The translations under genes and the position numbers were made by a program. Below are positions 55,013 through 63,944 of a stretch of 64,000 nucleotides of DNA, piece by piece. A model generated the notes under the pieces. It saw only the letters and a list, made by a program, of their open reading frames with translations, had not been told where the DNA came from and ran no database searches. The stretch's first letter is position 1, and each line of letters starts with the position of its first letter. This DNA comes from Afipia sp. GAS231 (GTDB taxonomy: Bacteria > Pseudomonadota > Alphaproteobacteria > Rhizobiales > Xanthobacteraceae): NCBI RefSeq assembly GCF_900103365.1, contig NZ_LT629703.1:1116001-1180000 (forward strand). Direction: 5' to 3'.

Positions 55013-56044
55013 GTGACAAGCTCTCCCGCCAACCAAATGCTGGCTGCCGCCAACGACGTCTCGTCCTTGCAAAACCGCACGGATTCGAGGCTGGACGTTG
55101 CGTCATTAGCCCGCAACAGCCGGCTCATCTGGCGCGTGATCGCGGCGATGTCGGTTGCGAACATCGTTGCATATCGCGCTGCCGGCCTTTCATTCGAGTG
55201 GTTGAGCAACATCAATATCCTGTTGTGCGTTTTGATCTTCCTTGCCGTGTCCTGCTGCTACAGCCGGCTGCGGCCCGATCCCTGGATCAGCTTCGGCACG
55301 GAAGCCTGCGCTCAACTCACGCTTGTTTTGTCGCTGGGAAGCGCCCTTTCCTATCCACTGGCGGCCGCCGGATTTCCGTATTGCGACGCCCTGCTGAATG
55401 CCGCCGATAGATGGATGCAGCTTGATTGGCGAAGCTATCTTCACTTCATCAATGAAAGCCCGACTCTGGCGGTTTTGACCTGGCTCGCCTACCGCTCGAT
55501 GCTGCTCCAGTTCACGGTATTGGCCCTGGTCCTCGTCTCCGCGTCACGAATTGTGCGACTGCAGCAATACGTTCTGGCCAGCGGACTGGCGTTATGCCTC
55601 ACGCTCACCGTTTTCACTTTCATGCCGGCAGGCGGCATCTACAGCTTTCTGCAGATTCAGCCGGACGAATTCGCGAACCTCTCGCCGATCATGACCCACA
55701 ATCAGACGCTGCTTTTGGATGCGCTGCGGACGGGCCGGCAGACCGAGGTCGGCCAGATGCAGGGGCTCATCACCTTCCCGAGCTTCCATGCCGTATGGGC
55801 CATTCTGTTCGCGTGGGGGTTCTATCCGATCAAGCAAGTGCGCGTTGGCGCCATCATGCTGAACCTGTTCGTCATCGCATCGACGCCGATCCAGGGCGCG
55901 CACTATTTCATCGATATCGTCGGCGGCGCCGCGGTAGCCGGGATTGCGATTTATGTCGCAACGCGATTGACGCGTGCGGCGACGGCTGACGCGATGGAAT
56001 ACGCTTCATCGCCGCGCCTGGATCCGGATTTGCGGCGGCTGTGA
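55013..56044 (+). CDS. PAP2-superfamily membrane phosphatase/transferase
   Basis: A 343-residue inner-membrane protein, start GTG 55013 with AAGAAG upstream. About six helices, with a long middle loop. The C-terminal region holds FPSFHAVWAILFAWGFYPIK and then GAHYFIDIVGGAAVAGIAIY, i.e. the two phosphatase motifs (SFH; HYFIDIVGG) of PAP2_3 (inositolphosphotransferase-like) proteins, so lipid phosphate hydrolysis or head-group transfer is likely. Convergent with the SET gene. Confidence 0.88.
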   Translation: MTSSPANQMLAAANDVSSLQNRTDSRLDVASLARNSRLIWRVIAAMSVANIVAYRAAGLSFEWLSNINILLCVLIFLAVSCCYSRLRPDPWISFGTEACAQLTLVLSLGSALSYPLAAAGFPYCDALLNAADRWMQLDWRSYLHFINESPTLAVLTWLAYRSMLLQFTVLALVLVSASRIVRLQQYVLASGLALCLTLTVFTFMPAGGIYSFLQIQPDEFANLSPIMTHNQTLLLDALRTGRQTEVGQMQGLITFPSFHAVWAILFAWGFYPIKQVRVGAIMLNLFVIASTPIQGAHYFIDIVGGAAVAGIAIYVATRLTRAATADAMEYASSPRLDPDLRRL

Positions 56045-56045
56045 T

Positions 56046-56717
56046 CTAGGCCTGAAGCGCCGGTGCTGGAATAGCCGCGGCAGCCTGCGGCTTCGGGGCG
56101 GATGGCCTCTTGCTGGCCACCCGGACGCGGCTATTGCCGTTGGCCTTGGCGACCTTCGAATGGCCGTTCAGCTCCCGCTTTTGCTTCAGCTTTTCTCTGG
56201 CCTTCTTCGCCTTCGCGGCCTGCTTCTCGGCCTCCTTCAGCGCCTTGCGCTCGGCCTTCGCCTTCAGCCGCAATTTCTCGGCCCGCGCCTCGGCGCGCTT
56301 CTTCTTGCGCTTCTTCTCGCAGGCTGCACATTTGCAGCCGATCGGCTTCAGATAGGCTTTGAAATAGTCGGTGCCGTAATCGTAGTTGATCTCTTCGCCC
56401 GGCTCGATGTTCTTGATGGCGCGGATGACCACCTTGCGCTTGCGCGGCTTGACGTCGGATTCCGCGTTCGGCTTGCAGGCATGGTTGATGTAGCGGGCGA
56501 TGTTCTTGCGCACCGAGCCATCGATGGTCCAGCGGTTGTTGAGCTCGAACAGGTACTTGTTCTCGATCGCGTCGTCTTTTTTCTTCTTCGAATCCAACAG
56601 CGGGCCAAAATAGCGGATGATTTTGCTGCCCTTCTTGATCGGCTTGGTGGCGAAGAGGCCGAGACCAGTGGCGGAGCGGCCGACGCGATAGGGCTTGTTC
56701 TTGGGAATGGCAGGCAT
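56046..56717 (-). CDS. SET-domain lysine methyltransferase-like protein
   Basis: A 223-residue protein. Residues ~8-125 form a SET domain: GRSATGLGLFATKPIKKGSK, then NIARYINHACKPNA (the NH.C.PN motif) and PGEEINYDYGTDYF. A short post-SET cysteine cluster (GCKCAAC) follows. The last ~90 residues are a Lys/Ala-rich basic helix like a histone H1 tail. Probably methylates lysines in a protein. ATG 56717 matches homologues; a TTG at 56747 is the alternative. No close partner nearby. Confidence 0.88.
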   Translation of the reverse strand: MPAIPKNKPYRVGRSATGLGLFATKPIKKGSKIIRYFGPLLDSKKKKDDAIENKYLFELNNRWTIDGSVRKNIARYINHACKPNAESDVKPRKRKVVIRAIKNIEPGEEINYDYGTDYFKAYLKPIGCKCAACEKKRKKKRAEARAEKLRLKAKAERKALKEAEKQAAKAKKAREKLKQKRELNGHSKVAKANGNSRVRVASKRPSAPKPQAAAAIPAPALQA

Positions 56718-56873
56718 GGGATTGAAGACTACACGCTTCTGAGACAAGGAATGGCGAAGTCGCTCTTCTAGGACGATTCCGTGACGCTGTCAGGACTTTC
56801 GCTCGCTTCCCGTGAACCTTCCCCAGGTTGCACACGTCTGAAATCATGGGGTTCCCAAGCGAAGAGTGGCCGG

Positions 56874-57494
56874 ATGAGACGCGTCCCTTGTTGGCAGTTC
56901 ACCGGAATGGCGGTCGCCGCGCTCCTCAGTACCGCATTGGACCCTATTTCACCCGCCAGCGCCCAAACATTCGGCAGCCGTTACACGTCGACGGCACCGA
57001 AGGATTGCCGCGTCACCGGCGCCGGCACCGAGGTTGACGACAGCACCATCCGGACCTGCCCCGGCAAGGCCGGTCTGGTGGTTGTGATCACTGAGGACGA
57101 CCTGCGCGAAACCGTCTCGGTCGGCCGTAACCGCGCGGCGGCGGCCAGGGAGCCCGCCGCCCAAGTCTGGTTCGGGCCGTTCAATTCGACCGAGCATACG
57201 GTCGAGTGGCGGACGGCGAACGGCAAGCCGTTCGCGATCATCCAGCGCTGGCACATTGCCGACAATGCCGATGAGGACAAGAACGGACGGCCGATCGCCA
57301 AACCGATGCTGGCCGTCATCCGCCTGCCGCCCGGGGTCTGTCACGTCGCCTACATCGATGCCCAGGCCAATCCCAAGGCGAACGAACTCGCCCGCAAGGC
57401 CGCGGACGAACTGGCCCGCGATTTCAAATGCGGCAAGGACGAAGTGAAAGTGATCGGCGCAAACGGCAGGGCCGTGGGGCTCGCAAGGCGCTAG
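56874..57494 (+). CDS. Exported hypothetical protein
   Basis: A 206-residue protein with a signal peptide (MRRVPCWQFTGMAVAALLST, cut near ASA-Q). The mature domain contains four cysteines (KDCRVTG; IRTCPGK; GVCHVAYID; FKCGKDE), likely two disulfides, and a middle VWFGPFNSTEHTVEWRTANG. No family recognised. ATG 56874 preferred. Convergent with the frameshifted DUF4188 gene. Function unknown. Confidence 0.78.
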   Translation: MRRVPCWQFTGMAVAALLSTALDPISPASAQTFGSRYTSTAPKDCRVTGAGTEVDDSTIRTCPGKAGLVVVITEDDLRETVSVGRNRAAAAREPAAQVWFGPFNSTEHTVEWRTANGKPFAIIQRWHIADNADEDKNGRPIAKPMLAVIRLPPGVCHVAYIDAQANPKANELARKAADELARDFKCGKDEVKVIGANGRAVGLARR

Positions 57495-57509
57495 CCCCGG
57501 TTTAACCCG

Positions 57510-57726
57510 TCAGTCGCCCGCTTCCGGCAGGCCGAAATGCGTTCGCGCGTACAACAGCCCAAGCTCGGGCTGCCTGGCAAGCTCCGTCAGTATGCGCGGC
57601 ATCTGGCTTGCGACCGGTGCCCATTTTCCAGATCTTCCACGGCCTGTTGACGCGCATGCCGATCAGGAACACGACAAAGTCGCCATCGATGCGGGCTGTC
57701 ATACGCTGCGGAATTACCTGGCTCAT
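57510..57726 (-). pseudogene. DUF4188 protein gene with a one-base frameshift
   Basis: The 5' part reads [20 protein letters not shown], then [14 protein letters not shown], as in DUF4188 proteins. At the AAAA run (57624-57627) one extra A shifts the frame; dropping it restores [37 protein letters not shown] and a stop at 57510. The whole is 217 bases, i.e. 72 codons plus one. It follows the TetR gene by 35 bases on the same strand, so it belonged to that regulator's operon. A sequencing error is the alternative. Confidence 0.8.
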
Positions 57727-57761
57727 GGCAGTGCCGATCTCCGGTTTGCATTGTCGGTCGT

Positions 57762-58514
57762 CTACGCCACCGGCAGCCGGCCGACCGCCGCACGCATCAT
57801 CGCGTCCAGCAACTGCTCGGGCGTGGTGCCCGCGGGCAGCCGGTGCAGGATGTCCTTCAGCCGTCCATCGAGCAGCAACATGGTGAAGCCGTGGACCAGC
57901 GACCAGTTGCGCGCAATTGCGGCCGCCTGTTCGAGCGACAAAGCGTCCAGCGCCTCGCCGGAGAGAGGTGCCTGAAGGCCGCCCTCCTGGCGGCCGGCGG
58001 CGACCGAGTTCGCCAGCCCCTGAAACGAAGCGGTCGCGGCTTCGTGCAACGAGGGCCGCGTCATGTCGAGCCGCTCGGTGCGGAACATCAGGCTGTACAT
58101 GCCGGGATACGCCTGCGCATAGGCGACATAGGCCTTGGCGTTGGCCATCGCCTTCATCAGCGGATGGGTTTCGCTGGCGCGGGCGGCGATCATGGCGGTG
58201 TTGAACCTTCGGAAGCCGATGGCGGCGAGTTCGCTCAGGAGACCCGTGAGGTCGCCGAAATGGTGGGTCGGTGCTGCATGCGAGACGCCGGCCTCACGCG
58301 CCACCGCCCGCAGCGTCAACCCGGCGATACCGTCGCGCTCCAGCACCCGTTCGGCCGCCTGCAGCAAGGCTTCATGCAGATCGCCATGATGATAGGGCGT
58401 GTCGCCCGCCGCGCGGCGCCGCCGGACGGCCGGCCGCTCAGCCGCGACCTTGGCCGGCCTGCGCAGCCGCGCAGCCGGACGACTCGTTCGGTTTTCTCTG
58501 GATAATCTTGCCAT
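57762..58514 (-). CDS. TetR-family transcriptional regulator
   Basis: A 250-residue TetR protein with a basic N-terminal extension (residues 1-35), helix-turn-helix at about 40-85 ([20 protein letters not shown], then [20 protein letters not shown]) and a C-terminal ligand domain with the [15 protein letters not shown] helix of TetR_C_33 types. It is divergent from a carotenoid oxygenase gene, with two palindromes in the gap, so it likely represses that gene and itself. The following gene is the frameshifted DUF4188. Confidence 0.9.
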   Translation of the reverse strand: MARLSRENRTSRPAARLRRPAKVAAERPAVRRRRAAGDTPYHHGDLHEALLQAAERVLERDGIAGLTLRAVAREAGVSHAAPTHHFGDLTGLLSELAAIGFRRFNTAMIAARASETHPLMKAMANAKAYVAYAQAYPGMYSLMFRTERLDMTRPSLHEAATASFQGLANSVAAGRQEGGLQAPLSGEALDALSLEQAAAIARNWSLVHGFTMLLLDGRLKDILHRLPAGTTPEQLLDAMMRAAVGRLPVA

Positions 58515-58537
58515 GCGAATCCTTATATGACGCTATT

Positions 58538-58550
58538 TTTACACTGTAAA
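58538..58550. promoter_or_regulatory. Candidate TetR operator 1
   Basis: TTTACA-C-TGTAAA, a perfect inverted repeat 24 bases from the TetR start and 77 from the carotenoid oxygenase start. Paired with the site at 58589; both carry the TTTAC/GTAAA arms. Confidence 0.65.
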
Positions 58551-58588
58551 GATTTTGCTTGACGTCGGGCCCTGGCATCGTTACTGAC

Positions 58589-58607
58589 ATCTTTACGATG
58601 TAAAGAT
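58589..58607. promoter_or_regulatory. Candidate TetR operator 2
   Basis: ATCTTTAC-GAT-GTAAAGAT, 8-base perfect arms around three bases, just upstream of the oxygenase ribosome site (CCGGAGGAA). Same TTTAC/GTAAA core as the site at 58538. Confidence 0.7.
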
Positions 58608-58626
58608 ATAACCGGAGGAACGTGAG

Positions 58627-60033
58627 ATGCTCGACCAGGTTTCGACCAATGCGGCCCGCACCAACCTCGCGCCGATCCCGATGGAGTGTGACGCGCCGTT
58701 TCTCAAGGTGAGCGGCGAATTGCCGCGCGAACTCAACGGCACGCTCTATCGCAACGGTCCCAACCCGCAATTCGACGCACCCGGCGCGCACTGGTTCGTC
58801 GGCGACGGCATGCTGCACGCCTTCCGTCTCGAGAACGGCCGCGCCAGCTATCGCAACCGCTGGGTTCGCACCCCGAAATGGCAGGCCGAACACGACGCCG
58901 GCCGCGCCCTGTTCGGCGGCTTCGGCCGCAAGCTGCCGGATGCGCCGCCCTCGACCATCGACGATGGCGGCGTCGCCAACACCAACATCATCTTTCACGG
59001 CGGCCGGCTGCTGGCGCTGGAGGAGGGTCATCTGCCGACCGAGATCGAGCCGGGCACGCTCAACCGTCTCGGCTATTGCGACTACAAGGGCGCCATCAAG
59101 GGTCCCTTCACCGCGCATCCCAAGATCGATCCGGTCACCGGCGAGATGGCGTTCTTCGGCTACAACGCCGCGGGACCTTTGACCCCTGCCCTCTCGTTCG
59201 GCACCGTCAACGCTTCAGGCGTGGTGACGCGGTTCGATCGCTTCGAAGCGCCCTATGCCAGCATGGTGCACGACTTCATCGTCACCGAAAATCATCTGCT
59301 GTTTCCGATCCTGCCCATCACCGGCAGCATGGACCGCGCGATGCGCGGCCGGCCACCTTACGCCTGGGAGCCGGAGAAAGGCGCCTATGTCGGCGTCATG
59401 AAGCGCAACGGCTCGGCCAACGACCTGGTCTGGTTCCGCGCCGAGAGCTGCTACGTGTTCCACGTCATGAATGCCTGGGAGGAAGGCAACCTCATCATCG
59501 CCGACGTGATGCAGTTCGAGGAAGCGCCGCTGTTCACCCATCCCGACGGCTCGAAGACGGATCCGGATAAATCGCGCGCACGGTACTGCCGCTGGACCTT
59601 CGACCTTGCAGGGAATACCGACCGCTTCACCCAGACCTATCTGGACGACGACCTCACCGGCGAATTCCCGCGCATCGACGATCGCCGCGCCGGCCTCAAG
59701 AATAGCCACGGCTGGTACGCCTGCGCCAATCCGGATTTGCCGATGTTCGGCGCGCTCTCTGGCCTCGTGCATGTCGACGGCAACGGCAAGCGGCTCGGCA
59801 ACTATCTCCTGCCCGCCGGCGACACCATTTCGGAGCCGGTGTTCGTCGAACGCGGTCCTGGCGCCACCGAGGGCGACGGCTGGCTGCTGTCGGCGGTCTG
59901 GCGAGCGCAGGAAAACCGCAGCGACCTCGCGGTGTTCAACGCCAAGGACGTCGAATCCGGCCCGGTCGCGCTGGTGCATCTCGGCCATCGCGTGCCCGAT
60001 GGGTTTCATGGCAACTGGGTGGGTGCAGAGTAA
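58627..60033 (+). CDS. Carotenoid oxygenase-family protein
   Basis: A 468-residue seven-bladed propeller enzyme with all four iron-binding histidines: His164 (FTAHPKID), His215 (MVHDF), His279 (VFHVMN) and His461 (DGFHGNW). Family members split double bonds in carotenoids, stilbenes or lignin-derived styrenes. GGAGGAACGTGAG precedes the ATG. It is divergent from a TetR regulator, suggesting an inducible catabolic enzyme; in rhizobia lignostilbene-type substrates are plausible. Confidence 0.93.
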   Translation: MLDQVSTNAARTNLAPIPMECDAPFLKVSGELPRELNGTLYRNGPNPQFDAPGAHWFVGDGMLHAFRLENGRASYRNRWVRTPKWQAEHDAGRALFGGFGRKLPDAPPSTIDDGGVANTNIIFHGGRLLALEEGHLPTEIEPGTLNRLGYCDYKGAIKGPFTAHPKIDPVTGEMAFFGYNAAGPLTPALSFGTVNASGVVTRFDRFEAPYASMVHDFIVTENHLLFPILPITGSMDRAMRGRPPYAWEPEKGAYVGVMKRNGSANDLVWFRAESCYVFHVMNAWEEGNLIIADVMQFEEAPLFTHPDGSKTDPDKSRARYCRWTFDLAGNTDRFTQTYLDDDLTGEFPRIDDRRAGLKNSHGWYACANPDLPMFGALSGLVHVDGNGKRLGNYLLPAGDTISEPVFVERGPGATEGDGWLLSAVWRAQENRSDLAVFNAKDVESGPVALVHLGHRVPDGFHGNWVGAE

Positions 60034-60044
60034 GTAACATCCGC

Positions 60045-60140
60045 CGTCATTCCGGGGCGATGCGCAGCATCGAACCCGGAATCTAGAGGTAATTAATCTC
60101 CAGATTCCGGGTTCGCGACTTTGTCGCGCCCCGGAATGAC
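60045..60140. repeat. Interspersed palindromic repeat, CGTCATTCCGG family
   Basis: A 96-base long hairpin: CGTCATTCCGGGGCG ... ACCCGGAATCT, a short AT-rich centre (AGAGGTAATTAATCTC), then AGATTCCGGGTTCG ... CGCCCCGGAATGAC. Second copy of the family at 3483-3581. Lies between the oxygenase and MAPEG genes. Confidence 0.9.
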
Positions 60141-60173
60141 TGCATGGAGAAACAAGTCACGGCGGAGACACCC

Positions 60174-60572
60174 ATGCATCTGCCCTCCATTACCGCGATC
60201 TACCTCGCCGTTCTCGCGCTGCTCTACGCGGCGCTCGCCATTCAAGTCGCGCGCTTGCGGCAGAACAACCGGGCGAGCTTTGGTGACAACGGAAGCCTCG
60301 AACTTCGCTGCGCGATCCGGGTTCACGCCAACTTCGTCGAATACGTCCCGATCATCACGCTGATGGTTGCGATGCTCGAAATGTCAGGTCTGCCGGCGAT
60401 GCGGGTTCATCTGCTGATGGGCGCGCTGCTGGCGTCGCGGCTGCTGCATCCGCTCGGCATGTACGCCGCGCCCAACACGCTGCAGTTTCGCATCGGCCGG
60501 GTCGGCGGCGCCACGATCACCTTCGTTTTGTTGATTGCCTGCGCCGTGACGATCCTGTGGCGGCTGCTATGA
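60174..60572 (+). CDS. MAPEG-family membrane protein
   Basis: A 132-residue four-helix protein of the MAPEG family (glutathione S-transferase/lipid-peroxide type). Features are LPSITAIYLAVLALLYAALA, then LRCAIRVHANFVEYVPIITL (the HANF.EY.P motif near residues 53-63) and RLLHPLGMYA. GGAG precedes ATG 60174; an upstream in-frame ATG lies in the repeat and is unlikely. Its end overlaps that of the convergent DedA gene by six bases. Confidence 0.88.
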   Translation: MHLPSITAIYLAVLALLYAALAIQVARLRQNNRASFGDNGSLELRCAIRVHANFVEYVPIITLMVAMLEMSGLPAMRVHLLMGALLASRLLHPLGMYAAPNTLQFRIGRVGGATITFVLLIACAVTILWRLL

Positions 60573-61178
60573 GCCTCGGCCCCGCGCCAGACGCCAGCCG
60601 ACCAGTACAACAAGTTCAAGGCCGGCCAGCGCCGCAACGACGAGCACTCCCGCAGATGCGGCGTCGACATTTTGCTCACGCAGGAAATATCCGAGCGTGA
60701 GAAGCGGCCCGGTCCACACCAGGCTGCCGATCAGCGTTGCCGCCAGGAAGGTCGCGACTGCCAGATGGAGCACTCCGGCCGGAATCGAAAGATAGACCCG
60801 TACCGCCGGAATCGCCTGCCCTGCCACCGTGACCCAGAAATGATTGCGCCGGTAAGCGCCCGTCATCCGGGAATAGAGGGCGGGCTTCAGCAGTATGTAG
60901 CGCCCGAACCGTTCAATCAGCGACTCGACCCGTGTTGGCCCCAGACCGAGGCCGACGCAGTACCACCCAAGCGCGCCCAACGTGGAGCCGGCTGCCGCCG
61001 CGGCCACGGTGACGGCCAGATCGCTTCGGCCCGACGCCGCCGTGCCGAGCAGCACGAAAACCAGATACGACGGCACCACCGGAAGCAGCTTTTCGGCGAG
61101 CGCGATGCCTGCAATTCCGAGAGGACCCCATTCGGCGAGCAAGGCGATGCAAGCCGGGATGTCGAGATCGGCCGGCAT
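60567..61178 (-). CDS. DedA-family membrane protein
   Basis: A 203-residue protein with about five hydrophobic segments and the SNARE-associated/DedA pattern (YRRNHFWVTVAGQAIPAVRVYLS: the R...GR.IP..R region; the short blocks are split by helices). The family transports or flips polyprenyl-phosphate lipids. ATG 61178 overlaps the stop of the methyltransferase gene by one base (TGATG), so the pair is coupled. Confidence 0.85.
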   Translation of the reverse strand: MPADLDIPACIALLAEWGPLGIAGIALAEKLLPVVPSYLVFVLLGTAASGRSDLAVTVAAAAAGSTLGALGWYCVGLGLGPTRVESLIERFGRYILLKPALYSRMTGAYRRNHFWVTVAGQAIPAVRVYLSIPAGVLHLAVATFLAATLIGSLVWTGPLLTLGYFLREQNVDAASAGVLVVAALAGLELVVLVGWRLARGRGS

Positions 61179-61765
61179 CAGGCTTGATCCAGCTTGCACG
61201 AGTTGCTTCGCGTGATGCGGTACACCGAGGCCGGCGGGATATTGAGCAGCACGCGTCCCATGCAATTCGCCTGTAGTCCGAGCTGATCCAGCAGGGACTT
61301 CGATACCGGGCACTTGGTGCCATAGGTGAACTGATAGAACGCCCCGCCCTCGCGCAGCGCACCGAAGGCGGCAGCGAGAATGGCGCTGACTTTCCCGGGC
61401 GCAAAGTTGAGCAGCGGCAGGCCGCTCACCACGGCACCCAGCGGCTCTTCGAACAGATCGTAGGAAGCCATCCAGGCCGCATCCATCCAGAGCACGCGCG
61501 CTTTGGGGAAGCGCGATTGCAGCAGCCGCATGAAATCCGAACCGTATTCGATCAGCGTGAGACCGCGCTCGCTGACGCCCCGCGCCAGCAATGCTTCGGT
61601 GAAGACGCCGGTGCCGGGACCGAGTTCGAGAACCGGACCGGAGGCCTGGCTGATCTCGCTTGTGATCAGACTTGCGAGATCAGCCCCCGACGGCGCGATC
61701 GCTCCTACCCTGAAGGGGTTGAGCGCCAACGCACGAAAGAACAGCAGGACATTTTGTGTTGCCAT
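61178..61765 (-). CDS. PmtA-like phospholipid N-methyltransferase
   Basis: A 195-residue SAM-dependent methyltransferase. Motif I is VLELGPGTGVFTEALLA (about 45-61), preceded by NPFRVGAIAPSGADLASLIT, a segment shared with rhizobial PmtA enzymes that methylate phosphatidylethanolamine to make phosphatidylcholine, and with rRNA-dimethylase-like relatives. Coupled to DedA. Another phospholipid or small-molecule target cannot be excluded. Confidence 0.82.
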   Translation of the reverse strand: MATQNVLLFFRALALNPFRVGAIAPSGADLASLITSEISQASGPVLELGPGTGVFTEALLARGVSERGLTLIEYGSDFMRLLQSRFPKARVLWMDAAWMASYDLFEEPLGAVVSGLPLLNFAPGKVSAILAAAFGALREGGAFYQFTYGTKCPVSKSLLDQLGLQANCMGRVLLNIPPASVYRITRSNSCKLDQA

Positions 61766-61908
61766 GAGAATGATTAACCCATCGAGTCAAAACCGCATCG
61801 CCGACTGATGTCGGGATCGATGCGATATGAAGGATGGAAGTTGTGTGAACATTACGCGGCGCGGCGCGCAGAGAAAAACCGATCGCCCGGATGCGCTGCG
61901 TTGGCGGA

Positions 61909-63273
61909 TCAAACGTTGGCCGGCCGGAACGTCATCTCGACGCAGGCGCCGCCGGAGCTGGCTTCGCGAATGGTGACCACGCCATCATGCCGCCGCACAA
62001 TCTCCTGAACGAGATTGAGACCAAGCCCGGCGCCGCGGTTGCGTCCGTTCAGCCGGTAGAAAGGTTCGAACACGCGCTCGCGGTGCGGCGGCGGAATGCC
62101 GGGGCCATCATCCGTGACCGAAATCCTGGCCGGACGATCCACCCTCACCGCAATCAGTCCCTTTCGGCCGCCATACTCGATCGCGTTCTGAACCAGATTG
62201 GTCAGCGCCCGTTCCAGCGCGCCCTGGTCGCCGTGCACATAGACATGCTCGGCGGCGGTCTCAAACGACAGCTCGTAATTGGCGGCGATGGCCAGCGGCG
62301 CAAGGTCGGCCGTCACCTTTCTCGCCATGACGACGATATCGATATCAACGAGTCCATCGCTCCCCTGATCGACGCGCTGCAGATCCAGCAGTTGATCGGC
62401 CAGAGTGGACAGCCGCGCGACATCCTCGAGCACGCGCGGCGCGTGAGGTCCGAGCGGGATCGATTCAAGCCGGGTCTGAAGAATGGCGATCGGGGTCCGA
62501 AGCTCGTGCGCGGCATCGACGAGGAAACGCTTGTGCCTTTCATATCCCTCATCGAGCCGGCGCAAGGCGTCGTTGACGGCCGAGACCAGCGGAACGACTT
62601 CCGATGGCACGTCTTGCAGCGGCAGCCGGGCCCCCCGCCTGTCGATATCGATTTCCTCCGCTTGCGCGGCCGCGCGGCCGAGACCGGCCAGGGTCCGGCG
62701 AATTACGATCGGCGTTGCGATCAGCGTTGCGAGACTCATCAGAACGATGATCGGCAGCACCACACTCAGGAACAGTGTCGAGGCCGCAAGGACGACCCGT
62801 CGCCACGATACCGTACCGCCCGGGCCGGTCAGGATCTGAACGTCGCCGGCGGATGTTTCGATCCACTTCATCCGGGCGGTCGGGCGCGGCCCATCGTCGA
62901 GATTCCAGCCGAGCCGGGCCTGACCGATGCCATCCAGCGCAGCGCCGATCTCCGCATATTCCCGCGGCACCCTGCCCTGTGAAACCGAATGTCCTTCACG
63001 GTCGCGGACCACGAACCAGAAATTGGGCGATTGATCCCGCCGCTTCGAGACGGCGGGCGTTTCGCGCACCGATATCCCGCCATTCGCATCGCGGACGACC
63101 GCATCACGCAGCGCGTCGATCGTGTCGTCTTCCGGCTCCAGTGTATTCAGAGTTCCGGAGCCCCACAGCACCGCGATCACGACCAGAACGAACAGCGCCA
63201 GCATCGTGGCCTGCAACACGGCCAGCCGGCGCACCAGGCGCCACCGCAGCGAACGCGGCTGCGCGTCCGTCAT
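61909..63273 (-). CDS. Sensor histidine kinase
   Basis: A 454-residue membrane kinase. Two helices (about 14-38 and 160-185) flank a ~120-residue periplasmic sensor; HAMP about 185-240; phosphoacceptor His in DAAHELRTPIAILQTRLES; HATPase with NLVQNAIEYGG (N box), TDDGPGI (G1) and RGAGLGLNLVQEI (G2). Overlaps the response-regulator gene by four bases. QseC/TctE-like in layout; signal unknown. Confidence 0.94.
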   Translation of the reverse strand: MTDAQPRSLRWRLVRRLAVLQATMLALFVLVVIAVLWGSGTLNTLEPEDDTIDALRDAVVRDANGGISVRETPAVSKRRDQSPNFWFVVRDREGHSVSQGRVPREYAEIGAALDGIGQARLGWNLDDGPRPTARMKWIETSAGDVQILTGPGGTVSWRRVVLAASTLFLSVVLPIIVLMSLATLIATPIVIRRTLAGLGRAAAQAEEIDIDRRGARLPLQDVPSEVVPLVSAVNDALRRLDEGYERHKRFLVDAAHELRTPIAILQTRLESIPLGPHAPRVLEDVARLSTLADQLLDLQRVDQGSDGLVDIDIVVMARKVTADLAPLAIAANYELSFETAAEHVYVHGDQGALERALTNLVQNAIEYGGRKGLIAVRVDRPARISVTDDGPGIPPPHRERVFEPFYRLNGRNRGAGLGLNLVQEIVRRHDGVVTIREASSGGACVEMTFRPANV

Positions 63274-63944
63274 GTCGCGGACTTCAAGAGATAGCCGACG
63301 CCGCGAATGGCGTGGATCTCGATCCCGGCCTGCGCCTCGGACAATTTGCGGCGGAGCCGGGAAATGTGGGTATCGAGGGCGTTCGACTGGATCTCATCGT
63401 CGATACTGTAGACCGCTTCCTCCAGCGACGCGCGCGCCACGGTGCGGCCCATGCGTCGCAGCAACGTCTCCAGAACCAGAAGTTCGCGGCGCGGCAGATC
63501 GAGCGGCCGGCCGCCGACGCTGGCTTCGCGATCGCCGGCGTCGAACGACAGGCGGCCAAGCCGGATGATTTCCGACGGCAGATCGGCCGGCCGGCGCAGC
63601 ACCGCGCGCAGCCGTGCCAGCAATTCTTCGACGGCAAAAGGTTTGCCGAGATAATCATCCGCGCCGATGTTCAGCCCCGCGACGCGATCGGTCAGTTCGC
63701 CCCGCGCCGTCAGCACGATGACGGGAACACCGACCCCTGCGGTTCGCAGTTTGGGAATCAGCGTCAGCCCGTCGCCATCCGGCAGTTGGCGGTCGAGCAG
63801 GATGGCCGCGTAGGTATTGAGGGAAACGGCTTCCTCGGCATCAGCCAGCGTCGAGATATGGTCCACCACCATATCGTAGTTCTTCAAGGCGGCTGCGAGC
63901 GCTGCCGCCATCTCCGGCTCGTCTTCCACCAGCAACACGCGCAA
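63270..63944 (-). CDS. OmpR-family response regulator
   Basis: A 224-residue regulator: receiver domain (phosphoacceptor Asp51 in AILLDRQLPDGDG, Lys in the GKPF segment about residue 101) and an OmpR winged-helix DNA-binding domain from about 125 on (LDLPRRELLVLETLLRRMGR; IHAIRGVGYLLK). First gene of the pair with the kinase. Its promoter runs toward the window end at 64000. Confidence 0.95.
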   Translation of the reverse strand: MRVLLVEDEPEMAAALAAALKNYDMVVDHISTLADAEEAVSLNTYAAILLDRQLPDGDGLTLIPKLRTAGVGVPVIVLTARGELTDRVAGLNIGADDYLGKPFAVEELLARLRAVLRRPADLPSEIIRLGRLSFDAGDREASVGGRPLDLPRRELLVLETLLRRMGRTVARASLEEAVYSIDDEIQSNALDTHISRLRRKLSEAQAGIEIHAIRGVGYLLKSAT

